DNA of 64,000 nucleotides. Origin: Entamoeba invadens IP1. Taxonomy: Eukaryota; Evosea; Mastigamoebida; Endamoebidae. Below the pieces are notes generated by a model that did no database searches, had not been told where the DNA came from, and was given only the letters and a program-made list of their open reading frames with translations. How positions within the stretch are numbered: the stretch's first letter is position 1; every line of letters starts with the position of its first letter. Positions 52,774-62,276 of this stretch are shown piece by piece. Position numbers and translations under genes: made by a program. The stretch covers positions 1,274-65,273 of the forward strand of contig NW_004440163.1 of assembly GCF_000330505.1 (NCBI RefSeq). Direction: 5' to 3'.

Positions 52774-53361
52774 ATGGAGCCACAGTCTATTGAATGCAAG
52801 TGTTGTTTATGCCAGAAGCGCACATTCTTTATGACACCTTTCCCAAAGGTGAAGACAACTCGACTTGTTATCATGATTCTCCAGGCGCTCAAGCAGTTGA
52901 AACCGGATGTTGTTTTTTTCTCTCTCATTAAGGACATCATCCCATTTGTTACTCAGCATATGACCCTGCTTGCCAATTTGAAAATCTTCAAGACCGGAAA
53001 GTGGAGGAAGTCTCTCCTTGACGCGCTGAATCACTCATCACATGTCGAGTCTGGGAAAGAGGCTTGTCACAACAGAGGATTCTACCGTCTTAAAGATACT
53101 GTTGAGGCTCAAACCTCAAATTCTATCGAGTCTGCCTCGACTGAAGTTGTCCAACAGAACCCACAGACGGTTAGCATTTCGCTCCTCGATTCTTTGACGG
53201 AGCTTCAACTTCAAATGGTTAACACAGTCAATCTCCTTGCAGTGCTTCCCAAACCAACAGAAGATGATCAAAACGCGTACCAATTCTTTGCCAATTGCAT
53301 CAACCAACTAAACTTTGGCCGAGCCTATGTTGTTGCATTATCTAATTGTATTTTTATTTAA
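52774..53361 (+). CDS. hypothetical Entamoeba protein, possible nuclear/DNA-binding factor
   Basis: 195 residues. The N-terminus has a cysteine cluster (CKCCLCQKRTF) that could be a small zinc-binding site, followed by a predicted helical domain, about 20-115, with TPFPKVKTTR, WRKSLLDALNHSSH and ESGKEACHNRGFYRL. The KWRKSLLDALN-type segment has the look of a winged-helix/H1-type domain found in several Entamoeba proteins, but I cannot name a family. The tail (120-190) is helical. The C-terminus may extend through an intron that I could not resolve. It is convergent with the cyclin gene downstream. Confidence 0.5.
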   Translation: MEPQSIECKCCLCQKRTFFMTPFPKVKTTRLVIMILQALKQLKPDVVFFSLIKDIIPFVTQHMTLLANLKIFKTGKWRKSLLDALNHSSHVESGKEACHNRGFYRLKDTVEAQTSNSIESASTEVVQQNPQTVSISLLDSLTELQLQMVNTVNLLAVLPKPTEDDQNAYQFFANCINQLNFGRAYVVALSNCIFI

Positions 53362-53465
53362 TTCTACTTCTTTTTATTGTAAATATCTTATTCAATGGAG
53401 TAGTAATGTGTCGACTTCTTTCTCTAAAAAATTCAGGAAACAATAAACCAGAAGAAATGAACAAT

Positions 53466-54431
53466 TCAAACAATAAAAATGGAAGTTTGGTCGAGCTTAG
53501 CCCACTGTGGAAACATGTTAAGCATAATCTTGACAAGTGCAAGAACGTCGTGTTTCTCTGTTTGATCTCCAAGTGCTGAAATTCCATCAACGATAAGAAT
53601 GAGGTTACTCTTTGATTCTCTGAGCGTAAAAAAAGCGATGATGAGAGCCTTTGCCATGACGGATGGCACAACATACATGAATCGGTAGCAACAACACACG
53701 CATCGCATATAAAAGTGTATTTGTGTAATAATCTTCCCATAGTCGAGGGTTGTTATAGGGAAAATTTTCATAAATTCCATCACAAACTCGTGGCAGGTGA
53801 TATATGCCACTTTGAACCTGACTTCCTTCAGAAAGTTGTTCTCAAACATCTCGATCTCCTTCTTTGTGTAAGTTGTTCTGAACTCGATGTAATATGGTTC
53901 ACAGTTGTGGTCCATTTTCACGACAAGTGCGAACACCGTCTGTGCCAATTGCATGACATTTGAGAGTGAAAACGTTGGATGGGTGAGTGCAAACCTATCA
54001 AATAGTGCAACTGCTTGTGGAAGTACAAATGTGTGTTCCACATCGCAAAACCTGGAGATCATTTCGACTGCCTTGTCTCTGATATCTGGTGTGATCGTTC
54101 GAACGTTGTCATTCCTCACTATTGCCTCTTCCTTTTGTTGTTGATACATGACCGCAATTCTTTCGTCAAACATATCGTCTGCTTCTCCCTTTCTAGTATC
54201 AAAGAGAACAATATCCTCCATCACTTTTGGTGGTCCTTCCAGTCCAAAATCAACATAGTCACTTGACTTTGCCTGAAAAAAAAGGATGTTATTGTCAATC
54301 ACTTTGTTGCATTTTTCGCACGCCTGAAAGACTTCAAAGTGTTGTGGTAAACTGAATGGTTCTTGCACCGCACTAGTACTTGTTTCGTCCGATCGGTTGT
54401 GTTTCTTTGTGTGTTTTCTTTGTTCCGTCAT
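53466..54431 (-). CDS. cyclin-like protein
   Basis: 321 residues. The first 100 residues are polar. From about 110 to 220 there is a cyclin-box fold: ITPDIRDKAVEMISRFCD, a central ALFDRFALTHPTFSL helix corresponding to the LDRFL...  helix, LAQTVFALVVKMDHN and YTKKEIEMFENNFLKEVRFKV, matching the ei..mE..iL..l.F.v pattern. A second helical repeat follows (about 225-300). The lysine and glutamate of the CDK-binding surface appear at the usual helix positions (VVKMD, EIEMFEN). It probably activates a cyclin-dependent kinase; the subtype is unknown. Confidence 0.75.
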   Translation of the reverse strand: MTEQRKHTKKHNRSDETSTSAVQEPFSLPQHFEVFQACEKCNKVIDNNILFFQAKSSDYVDFGLEGPPKVMEDIVLFDTRKGEADDMFDERIAVMYQQQKEEAIVRNDNVRTITPDIRDKAVEMISRFCDVEHTFVLPQAVALFDRFALTHPTFSLSNVMQLAQTVFALVVKMDHNCEPYYIEFRTTYTKKEIEMFENNFLKEVRFKVAYITCHEFVMEFMKIFPITTLDYGKIITQIHFYMRCVCCCYRFMYVVPSVMAKALIIAFFTLRESKSNLILIVDGISALGDQTEKHDVLALVKIMLNMFPQWAKLDQTSIFIV

Positions 54432-54450
54432 CCCAAATACCTTCCTTTCT

Positions 54451-54467
54451 TATTTATACAGTTCACT
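54451..54467 (-). promoter_or_regulatory. TATA-like box with adjacent GAAC element, cyclin promoter
   Basis: Minus strand reads GTGAACTGTATAAATA. It combines a GAAC-type element (TGAACT) directly with a TATA-like sequence (GTATAAATA), about 20-35 bases upstream of the cyclin ATG at 54431. Both are known Entamoeba core-promoter motifs; here they abut. Confidence 0.5.
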
Positions 54468-54725
54468 TTTTTCCTGAGTTTTTTTTATCGCTGCAATTGC
54501 TTTTCTCTTCCAACTTCCACTTGATATAGTTCATTAATGGTTATTATATTAACCAATGAAACTATTTTTGATGTTTTTTACAAATAAACCCCTGTCTTAC
54601 TGTTTTTGTCGACCAATTCAGTTTATTACTTTGTATAATTCTTTCTCACTATTAATAACAAAAAACAAAATGTTCTTTCAAATGTTATTAAGACATAACA
54701 CATCGATAAACAAAACAGAAGTTAA

Positions 54726-55145
54726 TTATGTTCTCTCACCTCTGATTCTTCTTGCTAATTGCATGTCTTTTGGCATAATGGTGACTCTCTTAGCATGAAT
54801 AGCACACAAATTGGTATCTTCAAAAAGCCCAACAAGATAGGCCTCTGATGCTTCTTGCAAAGCGCTAATAGCGGCGCTTTGGAACCTCAAGTCGGACTTG
54901 TTATTTTGTGCGATATCTCTGACCAAATGTTGGAATGGGGCCTTTCTCAACAACAATTCAGTTGATCTTTGCAACACCTTAATCTCTGTTAAAGCAACTG
55001 CCCCTGGGTGTGCTCTCTTCTTCTTTGTTGCGTCCTTGCTTAACATTTTTTTCGCAGCTTTGAACGCTACATTGACGTTCTTGACAGCCTTAGTTGCGGC
55101 CTTAGCGCTTGTTGTTCTTTCGATTCTTCCTTTTGTTCTTGCCAT
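54726..55145 (-). CDS. histone H3 (divergent N-terminal tail)
   Basis: 139 residues. The histone fold is clear: [21 protein letters not shown], then [64 protein letters not shown]. This is the standard H3 core with the DNA-contacting and H4-pairing helices. The tail is unusual: it starts [18 protein letters not shown] instead of ARTKQTARKSTGGKAPRK. Lys4, Lys14 and Lys18 are kept, but Lys9-Ser10 is replaced by Arg-Thr and the Gly-Gly is lost. The gene is intronless, as for most histone genes. It could be a variant rather than the main H3. A TATA-like box lies upstream. Confidence 0.9.
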   Translation of the reverse strand: MARTKGRIERTTSAKAATKAVKNVNVAFKAAKKMLSKDATKKKRAHPGAVALTEIKVLQRSTELLLRKAPFQHLVRDIAQNNKSDLRFQSAAISALQEASEAYLVGLFEDTNLCAIHAKRVTIMPKDMQLARRIRGERT

Positions 55146-55186
55146 GTATTAATAAATACAATCTGCTTTGAGTTCTCTCAATCCCC

Positions 55187-55194
55187 TTTTTATA
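55187..55194 (-). promoter_or_regulatory. TATA-like box of the histone H3 gene
   Basis: TATAAAAA on the minus strand, about 45 bases upstream of the H3 ATG (55145), in a short less AT-rich stretch (GAGTATAAAAAGGGGATTG). Confidence 0.45.
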
Positions 55195-55683
55195 CTCTCA
55201 CTCAAATTGATGCTTTTTTTATCAAAACAAAAAAGGGTTCAAAAAAAGAGAAAATATTTAACTAATCAGCATTGACATTTTTACTATTATTATATAGTTT
55301 AAATGAGAATCAGCTTTATTTTTCGGGGTTTCCTTTTTGTCAAATCGCATTATGGATAAACGAAAATTATCTTTTTATATAACTTATTGGTTTTGTTAAA
55401 CAAAGTTATTGATCACATTTTTTATTTACACATTTTTTTACAGAATTCATTTGATTGAAATTAATTTTGTTTTTAATGAACAAATTTTGTAGTCTCTGTA
55501 TTCCCACCTAAAACCTTTGAAAAACCCCAATTTTTTTCTCTTTTTATAACTATCAGTATAGATTTTTCTCTTTTTAAATAAAAGTAATTTCATGTACTGT
55601 AATTTACTATGTAGTTACTAATAACCAAAACTAACAGACAAATGATATACAATATAGTAAATTAAATTATATGAATCAAATTG
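55195..55683. other. AT-rich intergenic spacer
   Basis: About 490 bases of A/T-rich sequence between histone H3 and the 5-phosphatase gene, with poly-T runs. I see no gene or repeat. Confidence 0.5.
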
Positions 55684-58425
55684 TTAAATAGAGACGTGGA
55701 CAGACTCTTTAAAAAAGATCTTCAGGAAGTGAACAAAAGGTGGAACCTTTTCCTTATTATAACACCTGAAGAGGTGTGGTGCAAATCTATTGATGAGGTT
55801 ATTCTCATCTTCCCCCTTTGAAACCAAGTCCTTCAAAAAGGCGACGATATACGTGAAGAGCCTTCTGTATTCATCGGGTATCATGAATCGAATTTGTTGA
55901 AGAAGAACTGAATCCGACAAAATTTCATTTTCGGTGTACCCAAAGTATCCAACGGGCTTGCTTAATGCTGACAGAAGTAACAACAAACTCTCACAAAAAA
56001 CCTCAAGGGGCCACACATCAAATTCTTCCTCTTTATTTAACTTTGTGATTACATTATATATATCATCCTCTTGGACTTTTTCGCTCTTTGTGAAACAGCC
56101 AACCGTGTAGTGCTTCACAATATGATCCACAGTTCTGAATATTTCCTTTGGTATTAAAAAGGGTGCTTCCGTGTAGATGATAGTCTTCTTGAATGGACCA
56201 CACATCGGTCGTGGCATTCGATTGAGTGATTCAAGGCGCATTCCAATAACAGAGGGCGGCGTTTTGACTTGTACTGTGAAACTCTGACTTACCTTCTCGT
56301 TTGTTCCAAACACAATTGTTATTTTCTTGAGTAACATATTCCTGTCCTGGTACATCCACGCATTTTCTTGACTGATGCAAACTTCAATCTCCATTTTGAT
56401 ATTGCCGAGTCCTTCAAATATGTTAAGGGTACCTTCACAATTTTTGAGGGTTAACCAATCTTCACTGAAGATCCCATTAACACTCCCCTCGACTTTGTAT
56501 TTCGTTTTAATTTTACCTTTATTCTTCAACTCAATTTGCGTCTTAAATTTTTTGAACAACTCGACGTATTGCACAGAAATTGTTTGTGGCGTTATGCTGA
56601 CGTTTGGGATCAATATGTCTCGATACTTTTGCTCGACTTTGTTTAAATAAAACTCAACTTCCTTCTGTTTGGCATCATCAACTTCTTGAACATCAATGTC
56701 AAGCAAACAAGTGACTGGTTTGTGGTCACTTGGGTACAACTCGTGGCTTGTGTATTTGACGCACTCAACGTTGTGTCTGTTCTCAATTTTCCACAGGACT
56801 CGGTCGCACCACGATGGAATCCGATTTCCTTTATAAGTTCCCTCTCCTATGCAAATTTTGAATGTCGGCATAAACTCGATTAATCCCTCCTCAAAATGTT
56901 TAAACGCTTTCCCCTCTTTTATCGTTGTCAGGAGTTGGTCATGTTTCCTCAACTTTTCTAAGTTTTTGCTTTTCAAGTTTTTCCGCACATCGAAGTCGGT
57001 CATTTCAATTCTGTAATTCAAGTCTCCCATCCAGACAACAACGTCATTGTCCAACACGCCGATCTTTTCGATCTTCAAACTTTTCCCATTGAAGTATGGG
57101 ATTTTCATCTTCGCAATTTCAGCCCAATCGGAATTTCTCTTTTCCCAAAATTGTTGATGTGCGGCTAAGTGACTCCCCACAAAGCTGATGGTTGAATCAT
57201 AAACTTTCATGCGATACGCAACACCCCCTTTATTCGCCAACTTCCCACTCATCGCACCAACTCGACAATCCGCAAACCCAACTTCTTCAATATGATTTTC
57301 CATCCGTTCATGGAAAAACACATATAACACCACACCACACAATTGGTAATACCCCAATCGAAAGTACTTCTTTTCAAAGCGATTGATCGATTCAAATATC
57401 AAATTGTCCCAAAGTACGGACTTTTCACTAAATTTCTTTCCCGTAATAATCGCATCAAAGCTCATCTCTAATTCTTCTAACCCACAACACACAATGTCCG
57501 GAGAGCTCTCGACGTCTTGCGTCCATTTATCAATCTCCTCCCGACTGAATACTCCTTGATTCACATTCCACGTACACATCAACACCTTCACACGTCTTGC
57601 CTTCGCATAAAACGGCAATTGTTCCAACTTATTTTCACGTTTCCAGTTGACGGGGTTTGTGTCAAATGAAATGATATCGCAAAAGAGGGGGTAGTTCTCC
57701 GCTAAGTACTCTCTCGACGGTTCATTCCCATCGAGTATCCACGATGTTGGTGCGCGTGGATTGAATGTATTTGCCACGGGCGTTCGAATTGAGAATCGTT
57801 TTAACTGTTCCATTCTCGAATATTCATTATCGTCACCAAGTTGTGGTGAAACGGCCTCTTGTGGTAAGTCGAGGCTATACGACAGCGTCATTTCCGTTTT
57901 TCTTCTTGTGTTCAGATCTTCAATTTGCTGCAAATCGTCGTACCGAATTTGTCTTGCGTGTCTTTTAAACGACGGATGAACAACTTGGAGTGACGTTAAA
58001 TGTCCTTCCCTATTTGCGTCAGCTTGTGGAATGATTTGCTTTCTTCCCAAAAATTTTCGCTCTTCTTGGACCGGCGAACTCTTTTTCTTCCTTTGAAAAA
58101 CCTCTTTTGACCATTCACCCAGTTGTCTTCTTTGAGCGATCGGTTCAGATTGCTGTGAAGAGCAGTCGTCTTGGGAAAATGATTCCTCTTCACAGTGTGG
58201 AGAAGCTTCTAGTAACGGAGACATTGACTTCCCAAATACTGCACGCTTTTTCTGTGACGTTGTGAAGATTGGAGGGCGGGTCGAGTTCGACGAAGCGCTT
58301 CGGTGTTGTGCCGAGCGAACCAAACTTGGGTCTGCAATAGTGATTCGGTGCGAATTCATTTGAGTACCTCCTTGGTAAATAGGAGTTTTTGTTTGTATTT
58401 TTTGTCGTTTTTTTTCAAAATACAC
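55684..58425 (-). CDS. inositol polyphosphate 5-phosphatase of the OCRL/INPP5B type
   Basis: Up to 913 residues. About 1-260 is disordered, with serine/threonine-rich stretches. The catalytic domain (about 275-600) has the 5-phosphatase motifs: CTWNVNQG, GLEELEMS, FVGSHLAAHQQ, VVWMGDLNYRIE (active-site WxGDxN) and PSWCDRVLWK, then DHKPV. It is followed by a beta-rich ASH-like region (about 610-740) and a C-terminal RhoGAP-like domain (about 745-913) with LLLLLSALSKPVGYF and FTYIVAFLKDLVSKG, the OCRL/INPP5B layout. The RhoGAP part seems to lack a catalytic arginine, as in OCRL. It dephosphorylates PI(4,5)P2 and related lipids. An ATG at 58359 (MNSHRITIADPS) is an alternative start. Confidence 0.85.
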   Translation of the reverse strand: MYFEKKRQKIQTKTPIYQGGTQMNSHRITIADPSLVRSAQHRSASSNSTRPPIFTTSQKKRAVFGKSMSPLLEASPHCEEESFSQDDCSSQQSEPIAQRRQLGEWSKEVFQRKKKSSPVQEERKFLGRKQIIPQADANREGHLTSLQVVHPSFKRHARQIRYDDLQQIEDLNTRRKTEMTLSYSLDLPQEAVSPQLGDDNEYSRMEQLKRFSIRTPVANTFNPRAPTSWILDGNEPSREYLAENYPLFCDIISFDTNPVNWKRENKLEQLPFYAKARRVKVLMCTWNVNQGVFSREEIDKWTQDVESSPDIVCCGLEELEMSFDAIITGKKFSEKSVLWDNLIFESINRFEKKYFRLGYYQLCGVVLYVFFHERMENHIEEVGFADCRVGAMSGKLANKGGVAYRMKVYDSTISFVGSHLAAHQQFWEKRNSDWAEIAKMKIPYFNGKSLKIEKIGVLDNDVVVWMGDLNYRIEMTDFDVRKNLKSKNLEKLRKHDQLLTTIKEGKAFKHFEEGLIEFMPTFKICIGEGTYKGNRIPSWCDRVLWKIENRHNVECVKYTSHELYPSDHKPVTCLLDIDVQEVDDAKQKEVEFYLNKVEQKYRDILIPNVSITPQTISVQYVELFKKFKTQIELKNKGKIKTKYKVEGSVNGIFSEDWLTLKNCEGTLNIFEGLGNIKMEIEVCISQENAWMYQDRNMLLKKITIVFGTNEKVSQSFTVQVKTPPSVIGMRLESLNRMPRPMCGPFKKTIIYTEAPFLIPKEIFRTVDHIVKHYTVGCFTKSEKVQEDDIYNVITKLNKEEEFDVWPLEVFCESLLLLLSALSKPVGYFGYTENEILSDSVLLQQIRFMIPDEYRRLFTYIVAFLKDLVSKGEDENNLINRFAPHLFRCYNKEKVPPFVHFLKIFFKESVHVSI

Positions 58426-58936
58426 AAAAACTCAAACAAAAAAAGAAGAAAAAGCGGCAAAAACGATGTAAATAATTACTGGTGATATGCAAATGAAAAA
58501 ATGGCATTTTTATTCACCATTTTATAGCAATTAAAGTCGAAAATGTCATCTAAAAAATTTCTTTTTATGTTTTGCTTCGACTCATTTTCTTTTATTTAGA
58601 TAATTAGATAATTTTTGGTTTAGTTCTATTTTTAATAGTAAAATTTTTTCGATTAAAAAATTTTCTTACAAATTTATAATATTTTATTAATAATGATTAA
58701 CTTACCATTATATTATCAGTAAATTATATTTGTAATAACTTTAATCATGTGTTGTCAAACCAAAAGATTTGTTTCTTTTTCATTTTAAATTAAAAAATAA
58801 AAGAAATAACTCTAAAATCAAAAAAATCGTTTTTGTTCAGATTTTGTTTCGTTTTTGTTTGTCAATAATCATAATCTCAATCTCAAGGACAATGAAATGG
58901 TTTAAAAGCAAAGAGAAAGGACGTCTCAGAACATAA
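58426..58936. other. divergent intergenic region with an upstream ORF
   Basis: About 510 bases of A/T-rich DNA between divergently transcribed genes. Just before the downstream gene an ATG at 58892 opens a 14-codon frame that ends in TAA at 58934-58936, immediately followed by the main ATG at 58937 (TAAATG). Confidence 0.5.
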
Positions 58937-60280
58937 ATGGAAAACATGGAAAGTAACACCCCTCCCCAGACGCAACCCATTCCTCCAGACCAAACGCCTT
59001 CTTCCGCAAGTAAATTGTTGAACTACATTTTGACACAGTACTCCACACGACCGCCTGGATCAGTTAATGAATCGCTGACCATCGCGCAACTTCGTGGAGA
59101 GTTCCAGAAAGTTTGTGACACCGTTGAGGAGGAGCAATACAAGTACCCGTCTTACTTGACGCCATTCAAATGGTATTTCGTGAGTATTTATTTCATTGGT
59201 TTAATGGTGTCAGGTATATTTACACCACTTGGGATGATGATAATAGCTTTGCTAGGGGTGTTAATATATTGGGTGATCTATGACATTCAATTCAATTTCA
59301 TCGACAGAATCCTTCCAGGCACGTCCACACTCAATTTATTCTCAATGATCAACTGCACTGACCTTGAGCACACTGCTACTGAAAAAACTCTCCTTTTTGT
59401 CGGACACATCAATGATATGAGAAAAGACTCCGGTGTGTTGTATCACTTAACGGCAAAGATAATGCACTTCGCTGTATACTTCTTTGCTCTTGTCGTCTTT
59501 GTTGGATACATTGTCGGACTATTTACAAACAACTACATTGTTCTACCCGCCGTTTCGATTGCTTCGACGGTTGTCCTTTTCTTTGTGATGACTTTGTATT
59601 TCACAGGAAAGAAGAACAGAGTGTCTGGCCTTGCGACCGCCGTCTGTCTCACCCAACTTGCGCAACAAGTCAAAGAAAGCAGCGTGTCACTCCTTGACTC
59701 AACAAACGTTGGATTTTTAGTCACAACAAATTATAACGAGCGCCATAGTGGAATAAGGGCTTTCATCAGAGCACATTCCAAAGACGAACGTTTAAAACCA
59801 GAGAAGACACTTGTAGTTTGTCTGGATGAGTTGGACGATTCCGAGACTTTGACGTGTTACAAGAGAGAAGGGTTTATCAAATACTCGACTAATTTGTACA
59901 ACTTGATAAAAGATGCTGCGGAGTCCGAAGGAATTTCGATTGGAAATGTCGCTAACTACATTCACCAACCATTTTCTTTTGCGGAGGAATTTGGGTGGAA
60001 ATATCAAGGTGTTGTACCCATCACTGCCAAGTGCAGATCTGTGAAGAGAAAAGCCCGAGAAGCAAAAGAGAAAGAAGCAAAGGATGATGTTGGTGTCATT
60101 TGTATTCACGACGACCAAATCAAGTGCATCAATGATACAACAAAATTGTTGTGGAGATTAGCGCGTGTCATAGACAACTCTGCCGAGGGCAGCAAAATTC
60201 CCGTGAAGACAATACCACTTCCTAAACCATCTATCGAGCAGCCGACCAATTTTGTTGGAGACTCTCCAATTGTCTTGTGA
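58937..60280 (+). CDS. multi-TM protein with an M28-peptidase-like domain (likely inactive)
   Basis: 447 residues. A proline-rich disordered start (about 1-30) is followed by a soluble segment. Two TM helices lie at about 78-117 and two more at about 175-225. The sequence LEHTATEKTLLFVGHINDMRKDSG just after the first TM pair resembles the M28 aminopeptidase HxDs metal-ligand block, with the first ligands kept (GHIND). After the second TM pair a segment with LVTTNYNERHSGIRAF and TLVVCLDELDD looks like the remainder of an M28 fold. The other metal ligands are not evident. It would be a membrane-embedded peptidase-like protein without clear catalytic potential. A 14-codon frame precedes the start. 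Confidence 0.55.
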   Translation: MENMESNTPPQTQPIPPDQTPSSASKLLNYILTQYSTRPPGSVNESLTIAQLRGEFQKVCDTVEEEQYKYPSYLTPFKWYFVSIYFIGLMVSGIFTPLGMMIIALLGVLIYWVIYDIQFNFIDRILPGTSTLNLFSMINCTDLEHTATEKTLLFVGHINDMRKDSGVLYHLTAKIMHFAVYFFALVVFVGYIVGLFTNNYIVLPAVSIASTVVLFFVMTLYFTGKKNRVSGLATAVCLTQLAQQVKESSVSLLDSTNVGFLVTTNYNERHSGIRAFIRAHSKDERLKPEKTLVVCLDELDDSETLTCYKREGFIKYSTNLYNLIKDAAESEGISIGNVANYIHQPFSFAEEFGWKYQGVVPITAKCRSVKRKAREAKEKEAKDDVGVICIHDDQIKCINDTTKLLWRLARVIDNSAEGSKIPVKTIPLPKPSIEQPTNFVGDSPIVL

Positions 60281-60525
60281 CATGACTGATTTTGTTACTT
60301 ATTGTTTGCTTTTTTAAAAACGTGATCACTAATATCCGACCGTATCTCCAAAAAAACTCACAGAAATAATGTCCTCGCCAAATAATTTCCTCAAATCTCC
60401 TTGAGAGGAAATTTGTTCACACAACCAAAAACTATTTTATAAATAGTAAGAACATAGTAACTATTTAATATAAATAAAATTTGTTTTGATGTTGACCAAA
60501 GTTGTTGTTTGTGACGAGCTATATA
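60281..60525. other. intergenic spacer
   Basis: About 245 bases, A/T-rich. Nothing recognised. Confidence 0.4.
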
Positions 60526-61131
60526 ATGACTGGAGAACTTGTTTTTACAAAGAAGATCATGACCACGCTCTCCAACCTTTATAAAGCTTTCAACGTAGAA
60601 TACCACTCGAAGAATCGCAACCGTTACTTTTCAAACAAAGCACAGAAAGATGGGTTTGATGAAATATCGAAGCTCTATGGTGAGATTGCCAAAATACAAG
60701 AAGACCACTGCCAAATGCTCTTGACAATGATCAAGTCGTTTTGGGAAGAGAAGCCATCTTTGGACATGAAAATGGATAATGAGCAACAGACTGACTTTGG
60801 TTCTGTATGCAACAATTTGAAGGCATCCATTGCGAGTCAAATGTATGAGTATTCTATCATGTACCCAGCCTTCATTAAAGAAGCTGAACTTGAACACTAT
60901 TATGCTGAAGCTGGAAAACTCCAAACGTTTCAAATTGAAGAAGTTTTAATCAGACAGCGACAAGAAAAAATAGTTCAATTGCTATCTGAAGGAAATGTAT
61001 GTGACAGAACCCCTGAAAAGTTTTGGGCTTGCAAAAACTGTGGATCATTACAATGTTGCACAATAAACCCAGCAGCATGTTCTTCGTGTTCTTCTGTTTC
61101 CGAGTTTATTGAATTGACTGTTGCAATTTAA
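60526..61131 (+). CDS. rubrerythrin-like protein with an eroded diiron site
   Basis: 201 residues from ATG 60526. It shows the rubrerythrin layout: an N-terminal four-helix ferritin-like domain (about 12-150) and a C-terminal rubredoxin-like zinc/iron ribbon. The helical part has AFNVEYHSKNRNRYFSNKAQ (matching the AFAGESQARNRY motif, first ligand Glu kept), EIAKIQEDHCQ (Glu and His kept) and LKASIASQMYEYSIMYPAF (matching LKASAAGEHEEW..YPEF, but the Glu is Gln and the next Glu is Tyr). EEVLIRQRQ replaces AEKQHEKRY, so the His is lost. The ribbon keeps CKNC and CSSC. Canonical rubrerythrins reduce peroxide in anaerobes; with two of the ligand positions changed the activity is doubtful. An internal ATG at 60559 is an alternative start. 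Confidence 0.75.
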   Translation: MTGELVFTKKIMTTLSNLYKAFNVEYHSKNRNRYFSNKAQKDGFDEISKLYGEIAKIQEDHCQMLLTMIKSFWEEKPSLDMKMDNEQQTDFGSVCNNLKASIASQMYEYSIMYPAFIKEAELEHYYAEAGKLQTFQIEEVLIRQRQEKIVQLLSEGNVCDRTPEKFWACKNCGSLQCCTINPAACSSCSSVSEFIELTVAI

Positions 61132-61211
61132 TTGAGACTCTTTAAATTATTTTTATTCCATTTTAATTATCTTAATAGTTCTTTACACTTCATAAATAAA
61201 TATAGAAAACA

Positions 61212-62231
61212 CTAGCAATTCAATAATGATAAATCGATACTTTGCATTAAATCTACGACATTATACTTGACGAAATACTCAGTGAAATATTCAGGAGGAG
61301 CAGAATAACTAAACCTGACATAAACATCTGGGTTTCTGAAGTACACATATCGGACCAAGCACATCACTTGGATGTCTTTGATTGTTGTCGTACAAATTTG
61401 GCACCAACTTTCAAACCCGTTGAACTTCTCTGATGTGGATGAAATCAAAACGGTCTTCTTTTCTGCTTTCATTTGCTCAACTTCCATTTTGATGATCTCC
61501 TTTGCAGTGTCTTGGCTGACTCCTTCCAATGGCATAACACTACAGAAGAATCTAAAGTTTGTATTTGTGTCAACAAACATAGAAGGGAGTATATCACTAA
61601 TAAGACCATGTTCCTCCGCACTGTGTATATCGCTGCACTTTGTTGGACACAACAATGAATACATAGGATTGAAATGATAAAAAACGACAACATCAGTACA
61701 TCTATTCCTCTTTTGGTCTTTCACATTAAAAGTGCTTAGAATAAGTGAAAGTAAGCACATCAAGTTACTTCTCTGTTTTTCAAACCCCATCCAGACACTA
61801 TAATACTTATGGGTTTGTTCTAAATATGCAAAGAAATGATACTTCACATCATAGACATTCTCTTTTGTTGTGAACGTCATCACCTTCCATTTCTTGTTTT
61901 TGATATTCAACTCAACAACAGTGGCATCAACCACCCCCCACATTTGTTCAAATCGACTTTTGAACGCCTTTTCACTCTTCACGTCATCAACACCAAAACT
62001 GACATTAATGCGTGTATCTTCCTCGTCGTCATAGACCCGAAACCTACCCGTGTATATGCCACACTCTTCTTTAAAAAAGTCAGGAATCATGACACTGAAG
62101 TCTTCAATCTCCAAAAGGTTTGTTTTACATCCACTTTTCTCAACGCGGTGGGACTGTTTCACCTCAGACAAGTCAAATCCTTCCAACAAAGTCTCGACGT
62201 CTTCTTGTTCTGCTGAAGCTGTAGATAACAT
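61212..62231 (-). CDS. hypothetical protein
   Basis: 339 residues. It has no signal peptide or TM segment. Mixed alpha/beta composition, with clusters of aromatic residues (YDVKYHFFAYLEQTHKYYSVW) and cysteine pairs in the last third (CQICTTTIKDIQVMC). I recognise no family. The segment containing VVELNIKNKKWKVMTFTTKENVYDVK resembles part of the neighbouring protein at 62277-62618, so the two may be distant relatives or parts of a duplicated gene. Confidence 0.6.
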   Translation of the reverse strand: MLSTASAEQEDVETLLEGFDLSEVKQSHRVEKSGCKTNLLEIEDFSVMIPDFFKEECGIYTGRFRVYDDEEDTRINVSFGVDDVKSEKAFKSRFEQMWGVVDATVVELNIKNKKWKVMTFTTKENVYDVKYHFFAYLEQTHKYYSVWMGFEKQRSNLMCLLSLILSTFNVKDQKRNRCTDVVVFYHFNPMYSLLCPTKCSDIHSAEEHGLISDILPSMFVDTNTNFRFFCSVMPLEGVSQDTAKEIIKMEVEQMKAEKKTVLISSTSEKFNGFESWCQICTTTIKDIQVMCLVRYVYFRNPDVYVRFSYSAPPEYFTEYFVKYNVVDLMQSIDLSLLNC

Positions 62232-62276
62232 TTGGAAAAATACGCCATTCTTCTCAAATAAGGCCTTTCAGTTACT

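Noticed and set aside
52568..52834. 88-codon plus-strand frame overlapping the start of the 52774 gene
   Set aside because: It overlaps the better-supported frame from ATG 52774 and has no recognisable domain.
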